Positions 15,750-24,209 of a stretch of DNA of 42,691 nt are shown here, in pieces; positions within the stretch are counted from its first letter, which is position 1, and each line of letters begins with the position of its first letter. Below the pieces are notes generated by a model that saw only the letters and a list, made by a program, of their open reading frames with translations, was not told the DNA's origin and did not search any database. The translations under genes were made by a program, and so were the position numbers. Source of the stretch: Candidatus Doudnabacteria bacterium (GTDB taxonomy: Bacteria; Patescibacteriota; Doudnabacteria; UBA920). The stretch lies in assembly GCA_031291995.1 (NCBI GenBank), contig JARLHZ010000009.1, forward strand, positions 1-42,691, in the 5' to 3' direction.

Positions 15750-16655
15750 TTAAATTTTAAGATATTTCCGAATCGCCAAAAAAGTGGAAATTATCGATAA
15801 AATAAGCGCGGCAACGAACATCATTAACAGCAAATACCAAAAATTAAAAATATTGTGGTTATAAACATTTATCTGCGGATTAACATAAGCCGTAATTTTT
15901 GGCAAAACTTTGGCAAAAACCGGTATAAACAACGCCCCGGTTATAATTGTGGAAAACAGGCTGTACAAAAAACTTTCGGTTAAAAACGGACCGCGAATGT
16001 ACCAATTTGTAGCGCCAACAAGGCGCATTATCTCAATTTCTTCCTTACGGTTGTAAATAGTTAGCGTGATGGTATTAAAAATTACCAAAATGGCAATAAC
16101 CGCGAATACCGCGACCAAGCCAGACCCGAAGGCAATAATAAATTTTAATATTTTATCCAGCCGGTCAATTACGGCTCGGTTGTCCTCAAAATTAACCTTG
16201 TCGATAAAATCCTTATATTGCCCGTTTTCCAACCCCTGAGAAATTGCCGGATAGTCGTCGAGGCTTCTGGCTTTAATGTGCAATGTCGCGGATAACGGGT
16301 TGCTGTTTAACTCATTTAGCGAAGCGGTAATTAGCGGGTCGTTTTGATGAAGCGCCTTAAAATTATTAAATGCCTGATCTGCCGATACATAATCGACCGC
16401 CTCAACCCGGGGATCCGCCTGGACGCTGTCTTTAATGGTCAAAATCTGTTCTTCGGCCAATCCGACTTTAAAATACACGCTAACGTCCACGGTATTTTGG
16501 ATGGTATGGATGGAATAATTAGTCAGGGTAAACAGTAAAAAAAGCGTGGCAAAAATAACCAAAGTCACCGTCATAACCATAGTCGCGGCCAAAGACAGCC
16601 AAATGTTGCGGCCAAAATTGGTAAACCCGTTTTTTATTATGCGCAAAAATGCCAT
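15750..16655 (-). CDS. ftsX: Cell division ABC permease FtsX
   Basis: FtsX is the membrane half of the FtsEX complex, which signals division state to wall hydrolases. The 301-residue protein has the family layout: helix 1 at about 20-43, an external domain (about 45-175) and three C-terminal helices (about 183-205, 225-250, 270-292). MRLVGATNWYIRGPF, before the third helix, is the conserved FtsX signature. It follows ftsE in the same direction with a 110-bp spacer holding a strong hairpin. The coiled-coil M23 protein at 5271 is a candidate FtsEX target. Confidence 0.93.
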   Translation of the reverse strand: MAFLRIIKNGFTNFGRNIWLSLAATMVMTVTLVIFATLFLLFTLTNYSIHTIQNTVDVSVYFKVGLAEEQILTIKDSVQADPRVEAVDYVSADQAFNNFKALHQNDPLITASLNELNSNPLSATLHIKARSLDDYPAISQGLENGQYKDFIDKVNFEDNRAVIDRLDKILKFIIAFGSGLVAVFAVIAILVIFNTITLTIYNRKEEIEIMRLVGATNWYIRGPFLTESFLYSLFSTIITGALFIPVFAKVLPKITAYVNPQINVYNHNIFNFWYLLLMMFVAALILSIISTFLAIRKYLKI

Positions 16656-16675
16656 AGTTTGTAAAATTCCATTCC

Positions 16676-16756
16676 TTTACTAACTACGAATCAGTACGAA
16701 TATACTAATATAAGTGCTTAAAATTAGTATATTAGTATGGATTAGTAGTTAGTAAA
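16676..16756. repeat. Nested hairpin of ACTAAT words between ftsE and ftsX
   Basis: Outer arms TTTACTAACTAC (16676-16687) and GTAGTTAGTAAA (16745-16756) pair perfectly, and inner ATACTAATATA pairs with TATATTAGTAT. It lies within the ftsE-ftsX transcript and lacks a T-run. Confidence 0.75.
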
Positions 16757-16767
16757 GACATCTGAGT

Positions 16768-17445
16768 CTATAACTTATACTTCCCCTGTTCCTGCTGAAA
16801 AGTAATTTTTCCCTCTTCGATAGTCACCACGCGCCTTTTAATTTTATTTACCAGATCCACAGCGTGGGTAGCCAATAAAACCGTAGTGCCAAGCTCGTTA
16901 ATTTTAAGCAATAAATCTATAACCTCCCCGGCGTTAACTTCATCCAGGTTCCCGGTCGGTTCATCGGCCAAAAGCAATACCGGACGATGCGACAGCGCCC
17001 TGGCAATGGCTACGCGCTGTTTTTCCCCGCCGGACATTTCGTCCGGGAAGCTGTTTTGCTTGTGGGCCAGGCCGACCAAATCCAGAATTTTCGGAACTTC
17101 TTCTCTTATTTTATCCCGCGTATGTCCGCAAACTTCCATGGCAAAAGCAATATTTTCAAAAGCCGTGGCTTTGGGCAGCAGCTTAATGTCCTGAAAAACC
17201 GTGCCGATTTTGCGCCGCAAATAGGGCAGGTCGGATTTTTTTAATTTGGCAATGTCAACGTCATCCACCAAAACCTGTCCGCCCTCCGCCCGCTCTTCGC
17301 CCAAAAGCACTTTAAACAAAGTGGTTTTACCGGCTCCGGACAGTCCCACCAATGAAATAAACTCTCCCTGGCGGATTTCCAGATTCACGGAGTCCAAAGC
17401 CTTGTGCTTGTCGTATTTTTTTGTGACGTTTTGGAACCTAATCAT
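16768..17445 (-). CDS. ftsE: Cell division ATP-binding protein FtsE
   Basis: FtsE is the ABC ATPase partner of FtsX. The 225-residue protein has Walker A GLSGAGKTT, the signature MSGGEKQR, Walker B LLLADEPTGNLD and the H-loop TH. It starts MIRFQNVTKKYDK, the family start. Its promoter is probably the extended -10 at 17561, leaving a leader of about 110 nt made of GCGGAT-type repeats. Confidence 0.95.
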   Translation of the reverse strand: MIRFQNVTKKYDKHKALDSVNLEIRQGEFISLVGLSGAGKTTLFKVLLGEERAEGGQVLVDDVDIAKLKKSDLPYLRRKIGTVFQDIKLLPKATAFENIAFAMEVCGHTRDKIREEVPKILDLVGLAHKQNSFPDEMSGGEKQRVAIARALSHRPVLLLADEPTGNLDEVNAGEVIDLLLKINELGTTVLLATHAVDLVNKIKRRVVTIEEGKITFQQEQGKYKL

Positions 17446-17560
17446 GCAACGCTGATCTAAACGCGGATCTGCTACGCGGATAAAACGCAGATCTGTATGA
17501 CTTGTTCTTCGATGTATCTAGTGCAAAACTATTTTATTCCTTGACAATAAGTGCTCCTTA

Positions 17561-17589
17561 ATTATATCACAAAGCGGTACATATGAAAA
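17561..17589 (-). promoter_or_regulatory. Probable ftsEX promoter
   Basis: On the minus strand TTTTCA (17584-17589), 17-bp spacer, extended -10 TGATATAAT ending at 17561. The leader to ftsE is about 110 nt and contains repeated CGCGGATC/GCAGATC words (17460-17493). Confidence 0.55.
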
Positions 17590-17600
17590 TTTTATTGATT

Positions 17601-18581
17601 TTATTGATTTTCGGTCAATAGTCGGTTTAATTTATTTTTGATATACCGGAATCCGTCCATATTTTTTTGCGTAAAATAATAATATGGCAGCATTTGGACG
17701 CATTTGATTATATGAAGCGAGCGTTCGATTATTTTGATTTCCGCCTTGGTAAAGCTGGTTTTGCCGTAACCTCTGAAAAAGTTTTTCTCGATCAATACCT
17801 TTTTCCGCCCTGCGGCCGCGCTAGAGGTTTTGTAATCGGCCCAAAATGTCAGATCGGCATAATCTTCCAACCAAGTGCTGGAAATGGCATTATCCCAGTC
17901 TACCAAGACCCATTTTTTGTCCGGTGTATATATGGCATTTTCCCTGGCCGGATCGCGGTGAACCAAAACCGGCTTAAACCGGCGGTTAAACGGCGACAAG
18001 TCCCTGACTAAAACCTCTTGGGCGATTTTATATATTTCGGGTTGCATAATTTTTATCCGCAACAGATCTTTGGAGTGTTGTTGCAGATTTTTAATTACCC
18101 GTTGGCTTATAAAATCAGAATTTTCCCCTTGCCCGTAATTTACCAATCCAAATTTCCTTACTTTAATCCGGTGGACTTTTTTTAAGGCGCGCCCGATATT
18201 AACAAAAGCCTGCGCCAAAGACAACCGCCCCGCGTTTACTGCGGTGCGTCCATCCCCGCCCTCCAAAAATTCCGTCACCATAAACCCGTTGGGAAAGTAT
18301 CCGGAATCGCGGGAATAGTACAATATTTTGGCGTGAGGAATATGTTGTTTCCGTAATTGTTTTTCGATCCATTGTAATTTACCCGCTTCCGGCCAATATT
18401 TTCGCCGAAACACCCGGGCCAAAACCGGACCCCGGGAAGTTAAAACTTTATATACATAATTGTACTCCCCCATCTGAATTTTTTGGGCATCGGTTACCAA
18501 AACCTTAATCGCACCGGCGGCGGCGGTTTTAATTTTGGCATCTATAAATTTTTTATACCGAAAAATTTTATCTTTCACCAT
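17601..18581 (-). CDS. Aminoglycoside phosphotransferase/choline kinase-like protein
   Basis: The 326-residue protein has a protein-kinase-like fold of the APH family. The catalytic loop is LVHRDPARENAIY (HRD with Asn five residues on), and the metal-binding Asp is in VLVDWDNA. Upstream segments VYKVLTSRGPVLARVFRR and HIPHAKILYY fit the ATP-binding lobe. Such proteins phosphorylate small molecules such as sugars, choline or homoserine; resistance to an antibiotic should not be assumed. It is downstream of prfB with a 27-bp gap and is probably co-transcribed. Confidence 0.75.
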   Translation of the reverse strand: MVKDKIFRYKKFIDAKIKTAAAGAIKVLVTDAQKIQMGEYNYVYKVLTSRGPVLARVFRRKYWPEAGKLQWIEKQLRKQHIPHAKILYYSRDSGYFPNGFMVTEFLEGGDGRTAVNAGRLSLAQAFVNIGRALKKVHRIKVRKFGLVNYGQGENSDFISQRVIKNLQQHSKDLLRIKIMQPEIYKIAQEVLVRDLSPFNRRFKPVLVHRDPARENAIYTPDKKWVLVDWDNAISSTWLEDYADLTFWADYKTSSAAAGRKKVLIEKNFFRGYGKTSFTKAEIKIIERSLHIIKCVQMLPYYYFTQKNMDGFRYIKNKLNRLLTENQ

Positions 18582-18608
18582 AACCTAATACTTTAATACT
18601 GGATTGTA

Positions 18609-19703
18609 TTAAAGTGAGCTGAATTTTTCCAAATATTTTTCCACAAAGTCGTCCAGTTCGCCGTTTAATACGGAATCGGGGTCGGTGGATTCAAAATTGG
18701 TGCGGTGATCTTTAACCAGCTTATAGGGATGGACAACGTACGAACGAATTTGATTCCCCCATTCCGCGGATTTAAATTCACCGCGGATTTCCTGTTTTTC
18801 GGCCTGCAGCCGCTGTTCTTCCAGAGTTTTTAATTTTGCCATTAAAATCTTCATAGCCAATTCGCGGTTTTGGTGCTGGGAACGCTCATTTTGGATGCTA
18901 ACTTTTAAGCCGGTCGGAATATGAGTAATCCGGATGGCGGAATAAGTGGTGTTCACGCTCTGGCCGCCGTGGCCGGACGAAGTATTGGCCTCTATTTTTA
19001 AATCTTTTTCATCAACTTTAAATTCTTCCTGCTGTTCCAGCAAGGGCAGAAGTTCAAGCAAGGCGAATGATGTTTCCCTGGTGTGCGCGGGATTAAACGG
19101 CGACAGCCTGACCAAGCGATGAACTCCGGCCTCGCTCTTGAGCAGGCCGTAAGCGTAAGGTCCAAAAACTTCCACCACCGCGGTTTTCACGCCGCCCTGT
19201 TCGCCTTTGCTGAGTTCCAAAATTTCCGTCGTAAATCCGCGCCGTTCGCAATACCTTAAAAACATGCGCAGCAGCATACTCGCCCAATCTTGGGCGTCCA
19301 CTCCCCCGGCGCCGCTGTGCAGGGAAAAAATCGCGTTATGGTCGTCATATTTCTTACTGAGCAGGGCCACAAACCGGTTCTTCTTATATTCCGATTCCAG
19401 CTGTTGGACCTGGTCCGCCAAATATTTTTTCGTGGTTTCGGATTCGTCCGTATTATTTTTAATAAGATCCAGAATTTCGCCAGACTGACGTTCCAGGTTT
19501 TGCCAAAAATCGTAGAATTTTTTTAACTGGTTATACTCCCGGCTCACCGTCTGCGCGTGTTCATTGTCAGCCCAAAAATCCTTATCCTGCATTTTTTCCT
19601 CCAACTCCAAAACCCTCTGCTCTTTCTGCGGCAAATTCAAATGCGATTTTAGATTGGCGATTTCGGACTTAAGACTTTCAAGGCGCTTAATCAATTCGTT
19701 CAT
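18609..19703 (-). CDS. prfB: Peptide chain release factor 2
   Basis: RF2 ends translation at UGA and UAA. The 364-residue protein has the SPF stop-codon recognition tripeptide (RLSPFNPAHTRETSFA) and the GGQ motif (SSGHGGQSVN) that triggers hydrolysis. The gene is a single open frame from the ATG at 19703, so the programmed +1 frameshift used by many bacterial prfB genes is absent. Its presence fits a standard code with UGA as stop, unlike Gracilibacteria and SR1. An extended -10 box ends 6 nt before the ATG. Confidence 0.96.
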   Translation of the reverse strand: MNELIKRLESLKSEIANLKSHLNLPQKEQRVLELEEKMQDKDFWADNEHAQTVSREYNQLKKFYDFWQNLERQSGEILDLIKNNTDESETTKKYLADQVQQLESEYKKNRFVALLSKKYDDHNAIFSLHSGAGGVDAQDWASMLLRMFLRYCERRGFTTEILELSKGEQGGVKTAVVEVFGPYAYGLLKSEAGVHRLVRLSPFNPAHTRETSFALLELLPLLEQQEEFKVDEKDLKIEANTSSGHGGQSVNTTYSAIRITHIPTGLKVSIQNERSQHQNRELAMKILMAKLKTLEEQRLQAEKQEIRGEFKSAEWGNQIRSYVVHPYKLVKDHRTNFESTDPDSVLNGELDDFVEKYLEKFSSL

Positions 19704-19709
19704 AATACA

Positions 19710-19715
19710 ATTATA
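19710..19715 (-). promoter_or_regulatory. Extended -10 box of prfB, near-leaderless
   Basis: TGTTATAAT on the minus strand with 6 nt before the ATG at 19703; no Shine-Dalgarno sequence. Confidence 0.65.
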
Positions 19716-19721
19716 ACATTA

Positions 19722-19774
19722 AAAAAGAGAGGCCGCTTGATTTTCCCTGGTTCCAAGAGGGAGAAAAGCGGCCT
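19722..19774 (-). terminator. Terminator of the ribbon-helix-helix gene
   Basis: On the minus strand AGGCCGCTT, extended by a TTTTCTCCCT-type inner arm, pairs with its complement across a short loop, and CTCTCTTTTTT follows. It lies just upstream of the prfB promoter. Confidence 0.8.
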
Positions 19775-19783
19775 GTTTTGTAT

Positions 19784-20263
19784 TCATCGTTTTGCGCGCC
19801 AAACGCCGACAATCGAGGCAATAAGCCGTTTCAACCAAAGCCTGCGGATAGGCTGGGATTGGTCAGGTGTACTGGCCGACAATCGAAGCAGACGCTCGAA
19901 TTCCTCCCTCGGAATAGGCCCTTGAGGACCCTGGTAGAAGCCGCAAGCTCTTATGCTCATAAGAACATAAAGTCGAGCCATATGGCCGATGTGGCATTTT
20001 TGCTGCTCAGCTTGCAGCTTCAGACGCCGGTAAGCATCTTCGGCTAGCCGAACCTCAAACTGCTGCCCTTCTCTTAGTTTAATAGGGGCAAATGGGCGCA
20101 GGGCTAAAAGGCCTAATTCGACCAACTCGGCAGTTAGTTCGACAGAAATCTCCAGCAGATACTGCCTGGATACGCCTGCCCTTTTTACCGCCTCATCAAA
20201 TATTACGGCTTCGTTAACGGTTAGCGCAAAGGTCGCTTTACGCTGTTTCTTGTGGCGGTCCAT
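19784..20263 (-). CDS. Unknown protein with two ribbon-helix-helix-like segments
   Basis: A 159-residue basic protein. Residues about 10-45 (ATFALTVNEAVIFDEAVKRAG) and about 75-110 (QFEVRLAEDAYRRLKLQAEQ) both have a short strand followed by two helices, like ribbon-helix-helix DNA-binding units. A duplicated RHH is thus possible, but I do not recognise the family. The ATG at 20263 is preferred; an upstream in-frame ATG-less extension starts on the -10 box TGATATAAT at 20290-20297. Terminators flank the gene on both sides, so it is a one-gene unit. No toxin partner is seen. Confidence 0.5.
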   Translation of the reverse strand: MDRHKKQRKATFALTVNEAVIFDEAVKRAGVSRQYLLEISVELTAELVELGLLALRPFAPIKLREGQQFEVRLAEDAYRRLKLQAEQQKCHIGHMARLYVLMSIRACGFYQGPQGPIPREEFERLLRLSASTPDQSQPIRRLWLKRLIASIVGVWRAKR

Positions 20264-20297
20264 ATTTCGGCGGACGCCAGAGCTCAAAAATTATATC

Positions 20298-20323
20298 AAA
20301 AAAGCCCCCGGAAATCCAGGGGC
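20298..20323 (-). terminator. Terminator of the dTTP-supply cluster
   Basis: On the minus strand GCCCC and GGGGC pair around a 10-nt loop, followed by T6. It ends the cluster of genes from 25353 to 20337. Confidence 0.8.
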
Positions 20324-20336
20324 AAAATATTAAATA

Positions 20337-20855
20337 TCATTCCGATAGTAGATTTACTCCAAGGCGCGTTCCGCAATCATATACAATCTCTTCAATAATT
20401 TCAATTATATTTTTTAGGGTGGTTATATCTCTTCTTCGTTGAGCTCTCAAGCTTTTAAAAATTTGACGTTCATTAAACCCTTCTTTCTTTCCCGTTTCCT
20501 TAATTTGCTCTTTTTTCAAAAACATTTCCCTTATTAAAGATTTATAAAATTCTAGCCGCTTTAAGTCAGCCGGCCTGTCTATTACATTCCGCTTCAATAA
20601 AACGGTAAGCTCTATTTCTACCGACGTCAAAAAAGTATCCTGCGCCATATTCAAGGGTTCCTCGTGGCTTTTCCTGACAATCCTTTTTTTGGGCGGCTCC
20701 GATTCGGATTTTAACATAGCGCGGAGATTGTTTAAAGTGCCTCGTAAGACATTAGCTCTCCGTTGCCGCTCCTCTTCGGGTAAATCCAGTTCCTCGGTGC
20801 CAACGTTTGGATCTCCAAGATCTACTCTTATTCCGCTCTCAGAAAAAATGGGCAT
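20337..20855 (-). CDS. Unknown protein downstream of folA
   Basis: A 172-residue, highly charged, mostly helical protein I do not recognise. An acidic N-terminal part (DLPEEERQRR) is followed by a linker with RIVRKSHEEP and a helical C-terminal half (residues about 80-165) without membrane segments. It starts 2 bp after the folA stop codon, which indicates translational coupling, and it is the last gene before the terminator. Confidence 0.65.
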   Translation of the reverse strand: MPIFSESGIRVDLGDPNVGTEELDLPEEERQRRANVLRGTLNNLRAMLKSESEPPKKRIVRKSHEEPLNMAQDTFLTSVEIELTVLLKRNVIDRPADLKRLEFYKSLIREMFLKKEQIKETGKKEGFNERQIFKSLRAQRRRDITTLKNIIEIIEEIVYDCGTRLGVNLLSE

Positions 20856-20857
20856 GA

Positions 20858-21331
20858 TTAAAAATTTCTTTTATAAATGATGAAGCTAAAACCATCATGT
20901 GGATCATTAGAAATTTTTTGCCAAACATTTTCATCAATATCCGGAAAAAACGCGTCGCCGGGGAAGGATTTTTCCACGCGGGTGATATACAATGTATCGG
21001 CCAAACTCAGGCTTTGGTTAAAAATTTGTTCCCCACCGATTATAAAAACATCTTGACTCTGATGCGCGCGCAAGGCTTCGTCTATGCTATGGAAAAGTTC
21101 AACTCCCGGTGGCAATTTTAAGTCCTGCCTGCTTATGACCACGCTGGTCCGGCCGGGAAGGGGCTTTTTGAGGCGGGCGATAATTGAGTCGTAAGTCTTT
21201 CGACCCATAACAACGACTTTACCCAAAGTCAATTCCTTAAAACGCTTTAGATCTTCGGGTAAATACCATGGCAAATCGTTTTTGGCACCAATGACGTTAT
21301 TTTCGGCTATGGCGGCAATTAGTGCGATCAT
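20858..21331 (-). CDS. folA: Dihydrofolate reductase
   Basis: DHFR regenerates tetrahydrofolate with NADPH, which thymidylate synthase consumes. The 157-residue protein starts MIALIAAIAENNVIGAKNDLPW, with the catalytic acid in LPEDLKRFKELT and the NADPH-binding GRKTYDSI and FIIGGEQIF segments. It is next to thyA, its metabolic partner, separated by a 108-bp spacer made of repeated GATACGGAT words. Confidence 0.95.
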   Translation of the reverse strand: MIALIAAIAENNVIGAKNDLPWYLPEDLKRFKELTLGKVVVMGRKTYDSIIARLKKPLPGRTSVVISRQDLKLPPGVELFHSIDEALRAHQSQDVFIIGGEQIFNQSLSLADTLYITRVEKSFPGDAFFPDIDENVWQKISNDPHDGFSFIIYKRNF

Positions 21332-21344
21332 TTTTATGTATGAT

Positions 21345-21438
21345 ACTGATATACGGATCTGAATACGGATGATACGGATAATACTGATTTCGGTATTCGT
21401 ATTATCCGTATCATCAGTATTTATCAGTATATCCGTAT
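21345..21438. repeat. Hairpin of GATACGGAT words between thyA and folA
   Basis: The perfect 16-bp arms GATGATACGGATAATA (21368-21383) and TATTATCCGTATCATC (21400-21415) are flanked by more copies of CTGATA, ATACGGAT and their complements, so nearly all of the spacer is one word family in both orientations. No T-run is present. Confidence 0.8.
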
Positions 21439-21439
21439 C

Positions 21440-22252
21440 TTATATAGCTATTGGGGCTTTAATTCCCGGATACGGGTCGTAGCCTTCCAGGGTGAAATCT
21501 TCAAACTTAAAGCCAAAAATATCCTTAACTTCGGGATTAATTTTCATCGTGGGCAAGGGTTTTGGCTCTCTTGAGAGCTGTAGTTTAACTTGTTCAACGT
21601 GGTTATTGTAAATATGCGCATCGCCCAGAGTGTGGACAAAGTCACCCAACTCACGGCCGGTCACTTGGGCAATCATCATAGTAAGTAAAGCGTAAGATGC
21701 AATATTAAACGGCACGCCCAAAAATGTATCGGCCGAGCGCTGATAAAGCTGGCAGGATAGTTTGTTATTAGCCACGTAAAACTGAAACAGGCTATGGCAG
21801 GGCGGCGGGGCGGTTTTTTTACCCGCAATTAAAGATTGTAAGTCGGCCACGTTCCAACCGCTTACTATCATGCGCCGGTTGTCGGGATTATTTTTTATCT
21901 GATCCACCACGTAAGAAATCTGGTCATAAGTTTCGCCGTTATACCCTTTCCACGCGCGCCATTGCTTGCCGTAAACCGGACCCAAATCCCCGTTTTCGTC
22001 CGCCCATTCGTCCCAAATGGTCACTCCGTGCTCATTGAGCCACTTCACGTTTGTGTCGCCCCTCAAAAACCACAACAATTCATAAATAATGGACTTCATA
22101 TGGACTTTTTTCGTAGTCACCAAAGGAAATCCGTCCGCGAGATTAAATCTCATCTGATATCCAAAAATCGATTTCGTACCCGTCCCCGTCCGGTCGTGCT
22201 TCTCCACTCCGTCTTTTGTAATTTTGTCCAGAAGATCTAAATATATTTTCAT
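21440..22252 (-). CDS. thyA: Thymidylate synthase (ThyA type)
   Basis: ThyA methylates dUMP to dTMP using methylene-tetrahydrofolate, producing dihydrofolate. The 270-residue protein has the nucleophile Cys in [12 protein letters not shown], then [26 protein letters not shown] and [12 protein letters not shown], all family signatures. The C terminus ends in the mobile PIAI closing segment. It lies between tmk and folA in the same direction, fitting the dTTP pathway. Confidence 0.97.
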   Translation of the reverse strand: MKIYLDLLDKITKDGVEKHDRTGTGTKSIFGYQMRFNLADGFPLVTTKKVHMKSIIYELLWFLRGDTNVKWLNEHGVTIWDEWADENGDLGPVYGKQWRAWKGYNGETYDQISYVVDQIKNNPDNRRMIVSGWNVADLQSLIAGKKTAPPPCHSLFQFYVANNKLSCQLYQRSADTFLGVPFNIASYALLTMMIAQVTGRELGDFVHTLGDAHIYNNHVEQVKLQLSREPKPLPTMKINPEVKDIFGFKFEDFTLEGYDPYPGIKAPIAI

Positions 22253-22256
22253 ATTA

Positions 22257-22306
22257 CTCCCGGCGTGTCATCCCGAGGATCCCTCACCCCTGGCATGACC
22301 CGCAAA
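22257..22306. repeat. REP-like remnant between tmk and thyA
   Basis: The spacer contains GTGTCATCCCGAGGATCC followed by GGCATGACCC; GTCAT and ATGAC form the arms of an imperfect hairpin resembling common interspersed repeats. Only this copy was seen. Confidence 0.35.
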
Positions 22307-22334
22307 TTAATTATTTCTAATCATGAGATAAACC

Positions 22335-23063
22335 TTACGACGGCTTAACATCCTTTAGCGCGATTCTCCTGACCAGTTCCCAGACTTTATTATGCACCTC
22401 GGGCGGGGTTAGCAGCAACCCGCGATTCACGCATTCCACCAGCTTGGTATTGGGGAAGAGCCTGGCAATTTCCTTGTAAACTTTTTCGGCGTTTTTCAGA
22501 TGTTTTAAGTCCGCCTCATGCAAATCCCTCTTTTTGCCGTTGACGTACTGGCGGTCGGCGGAAGATTTTTTGTCCACTAATTTTTGCGCCATTTCCGCGG
22601 GCATATGGAGAATTACGTTTAAATCCGGTTTGGGTATGCCAAAAATATTATATTCCAGATTATCCAGCCATTTAAAAAATTTCAAACGGTCCAAGTCGTC
22701 CGCAATCTTTCCGCCCTGATGTCCGGCATTGGCTGTGACATAACGGTTCGATATCACGATCTTGCCTTCTTTTAACCATTCCCTAATTTTGAAACTCGCG
22801 TCAAAACGGTCTATAGCGTAAAAAATTGACGCCGCTTCCGGCCCCACCTGGCCATATTTACCATTAAGATATTCTTCAATGAGTCCGGCGGACTTGGTGC
22901 CGTATTGCGGAAAATCCACCATCTCCACCGTATAGCCGCCCAGCTTTAACTCTTCCACCAGCAAATTAGTCTGGGTGGCCTTGCCGCTGCCGTCCGTGCC
23001 GTCAATGACAATAAACCGGCCGCGCTGTTTTTCTTCTTTTTTCGATTTGCCAAATTTGAGCAT
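22335..23063 (-). CDS. tmk: Thymidylate kinase
   Basis: Tmk phosphorylates dTMP to dTDP. The 242-residue protein has the P-loop FIVIDGTDGSGKATQ, the thymidine-binding AIDRFDAS segment, NRYVTANAGHQ in place of the DRY-type motif, and a lid with DRQYVNGKKRDLHE. It is about 30 residues longer than E. coli Tmk, mainly from a Lys-rich N-terminal extension and a longer C terminus, and resembles the eukaryote/archaea-like long type. It lies between thyA and a second P-loop kinase. Confidence 0.88.
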   Translation of the reverse strand: MLKFGKSKKEEKQRGRFIVIDGTDGSGKATQTNLLVEELKLGGYTVEMVDFPQYGTKSAGLIEEYLNGKYGQVGPEAASIFYAIDRFDASFKIREWLKEGKIVISNRYVTANAGHQGGKIADDLDRLKFFKWLDNLEYNIFGIPKPDLNVILHMPAEMAQKLVDKKSSADRQYVNGKKRDLHEADLKHLKNAEKVYKEIARLFPNTKLVECVNRGLLLTPPEVHNKVWELVRRIALKDVKPS

Positions 23064-23071
23064 ATGGACGT

Positions 23072-23608
23072 CTACTTTAATTTATTAATAATCTCGTCCA
23101 CTTTCTTATATAATTCATCCAAACTTCCGACATTGTCTATTTTATAATCCGCCTGTTTTCCAAGTTCCGGAATTTCCAGTTCCGTGGGGCCGCTTTCCTG
23201 CTGTTTAAAATGTTCAAAATCCATAACCGCGTCGTCGGCTTTTTCGCGGCGCAACATGTATCGGTCATACCTGATATTTATAGGGGCGGTAATATAAATA
23301 ATCTTAGCGCCCCAGGATTTTACCACGGAAAGCTCGTCCATGCGAATACCGTTTACGACCCGATAGCCGGATATTGACCGCTTTACTCTTTGCTCCAAGG
23401 CATCGACCAAAACATGGGAGCCAAAAATTTTCCGCAGCGACAATCCCAGCTCAATTTCGTTTTTCCGGGAAATTTCCAAATTCAAGTCTTCCAGTATCGC
23501 GTCCAAAATGTGGGTAAACCTAAAATGCCCGGCATCGTACTTGCCGACCAAATAATTCGCCACGGTATCCTTCCCCGCCAATTTTTCCCCGACCAAACCG
23601 ATTATCAT
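23072..23608 (-). CDS. P-loop nucleotide kinase (deoxynucleoside-monophosphate-kinase-like)
   Basis: A 178-residue P-loop protein. GLVGEKLAGKDTVANYL is a Walker A with GKDT as in phage-type dNMP kinases and dephospho-CoA-kinase-like proteins. The middle VVNGIRMDELSVVK and IIYITAPINIRYDRYMLRR fit the core sheet and lid arginines. The ATG at 23608 is chosen; a longer TTG-initiated form would be read from repeat words. Position between tmk and dut suggests it phosphorylates a deoxynucleotide, but CoA or another substrate remains possible. Confidence 0.65.
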   Translation of the reverse strand: MIIGLVGEKLAGKDTVANYLVGKYDAGHFRFTHILDAILEDLNLEISRKNEIELGLSLRKIFGSHVLVDALEQRVKRSISGYRVVNGIRMDELSVVKSWGAKIIYITAPINIRYDRYMLRREKADDAVMDFEHFKQQESGPTELEIPELGKQADYKIDNVGSLDELYKKVDEIINKLK

Positions 23609-23624
23609 AAACAATTTATTGCCC

Positions 23625-23698
23625 AAGATTGCCCAGAATTAAATAAAATTAAGTAAAATTGTTTCGAAAAATTTTGGGCAATTTTATTTAATTGTTAT
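23625..23698. repeat. GGGCAAT words between dut and the kinase gene
   Basis: GCCCAAGATT, GCCCAGAATT and TTGGGCAATT with AATAAAATTAAGTAAAATT and ATTTTATTTAATT form an inverted, internally repeated spacer. Confidence 0.6.
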
Positions 23699-24128
23699 AT
23701 CCTCCCGTGCTCCCCATGCCTCCCCTGTCCACATTGCGCAACTGTCCCATTTCTTCCCACTCGGCTTGTTCGGTTTTTAAAAATATTCCCTGCGCCAAGC
23801 GCTCGCCCCGTTTAACTTCAACCGTCTTTGTTGTAAAATTATGGACAATAATGTGGATTTCGTCGTTCGGCCCGGCATAGTCCGGATCAATAATTCCAAT
23901 ACCATTAGCCAGGACCAGACCCTTCTTGAGCGGAAGGCTGCTACGGGCTGCCGTAAGCAAAAAATGGCCCTTTGGAGCAGCGATTACCAGTCCCGTGGGT
24001 ATTTTTGCGACCTCCCCGGGAGCGATGGCTATATCCGCGGATGAAGCAATATCAAACCCCGCGGATTCGGAAGTGTGATATTTCGGCAATTCGACCTCTT
24101 TATTTAATTTTCTAATTTTAGCTTTCAT
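23688..24128 (-). CDS. dut: Deoxyuridine triphosphatase
   Basis: dUTPase hydrolyses dUTP to dUMP, keeping uracil out of DNA and feeding thyA. The 146-residue trimeric-type protein has motif 1 SAGFDIAS, motif 2 AARSSLPLKKG, motif 3 NGIGIIDPDYAGPNDEI, motif 4 GERLAQGIF and motif 5 RGGMGSTGGY. The ATG at 24128 gives the family start MKAKIRKL. Confidence 0.96.
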   Translation of the reverse strand: MKAKIRKLNKEVELPKYHTSESAGFDIASSADIAIAPGEVAKIPTGLVIAAPKGHFLLTAARSSLPLKKGLVLANGIGIIDPDYAGPNDEIHIIVHNFTTKTVEVKRGERLAQGIFLKTEQAEWEEMGQLRNVDRGGMGSTGGYNN

Positions 24129-24209
24129 ATATAAAATGCAAAATGTCAAATTAAGTCTAAATTCTTGAATTTAAAATTATTCTTTAGACATTGATTTGAA
24201 ATTGGAAAT

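Noticed and set aside
17541-17570. A plus-strand promoter TTGACA with TATCAC.
   Set aside because: It would point into the 3' end of a minus-strand gene with no plus-strand gene beyond; the minus-strand TGATATAAT at the same place is the better reading.
17601-18581. Antibiotic-resistance kinase.
   Set aside because: The APH-like motifs only show a small-molecule kinase fold; nothing points to aminoglycosides.
18609-19703. Programmed frameshift in prfB.
   Set aside because: The frame is uninterrupted from ATG to stop, so no frameshift is needed.
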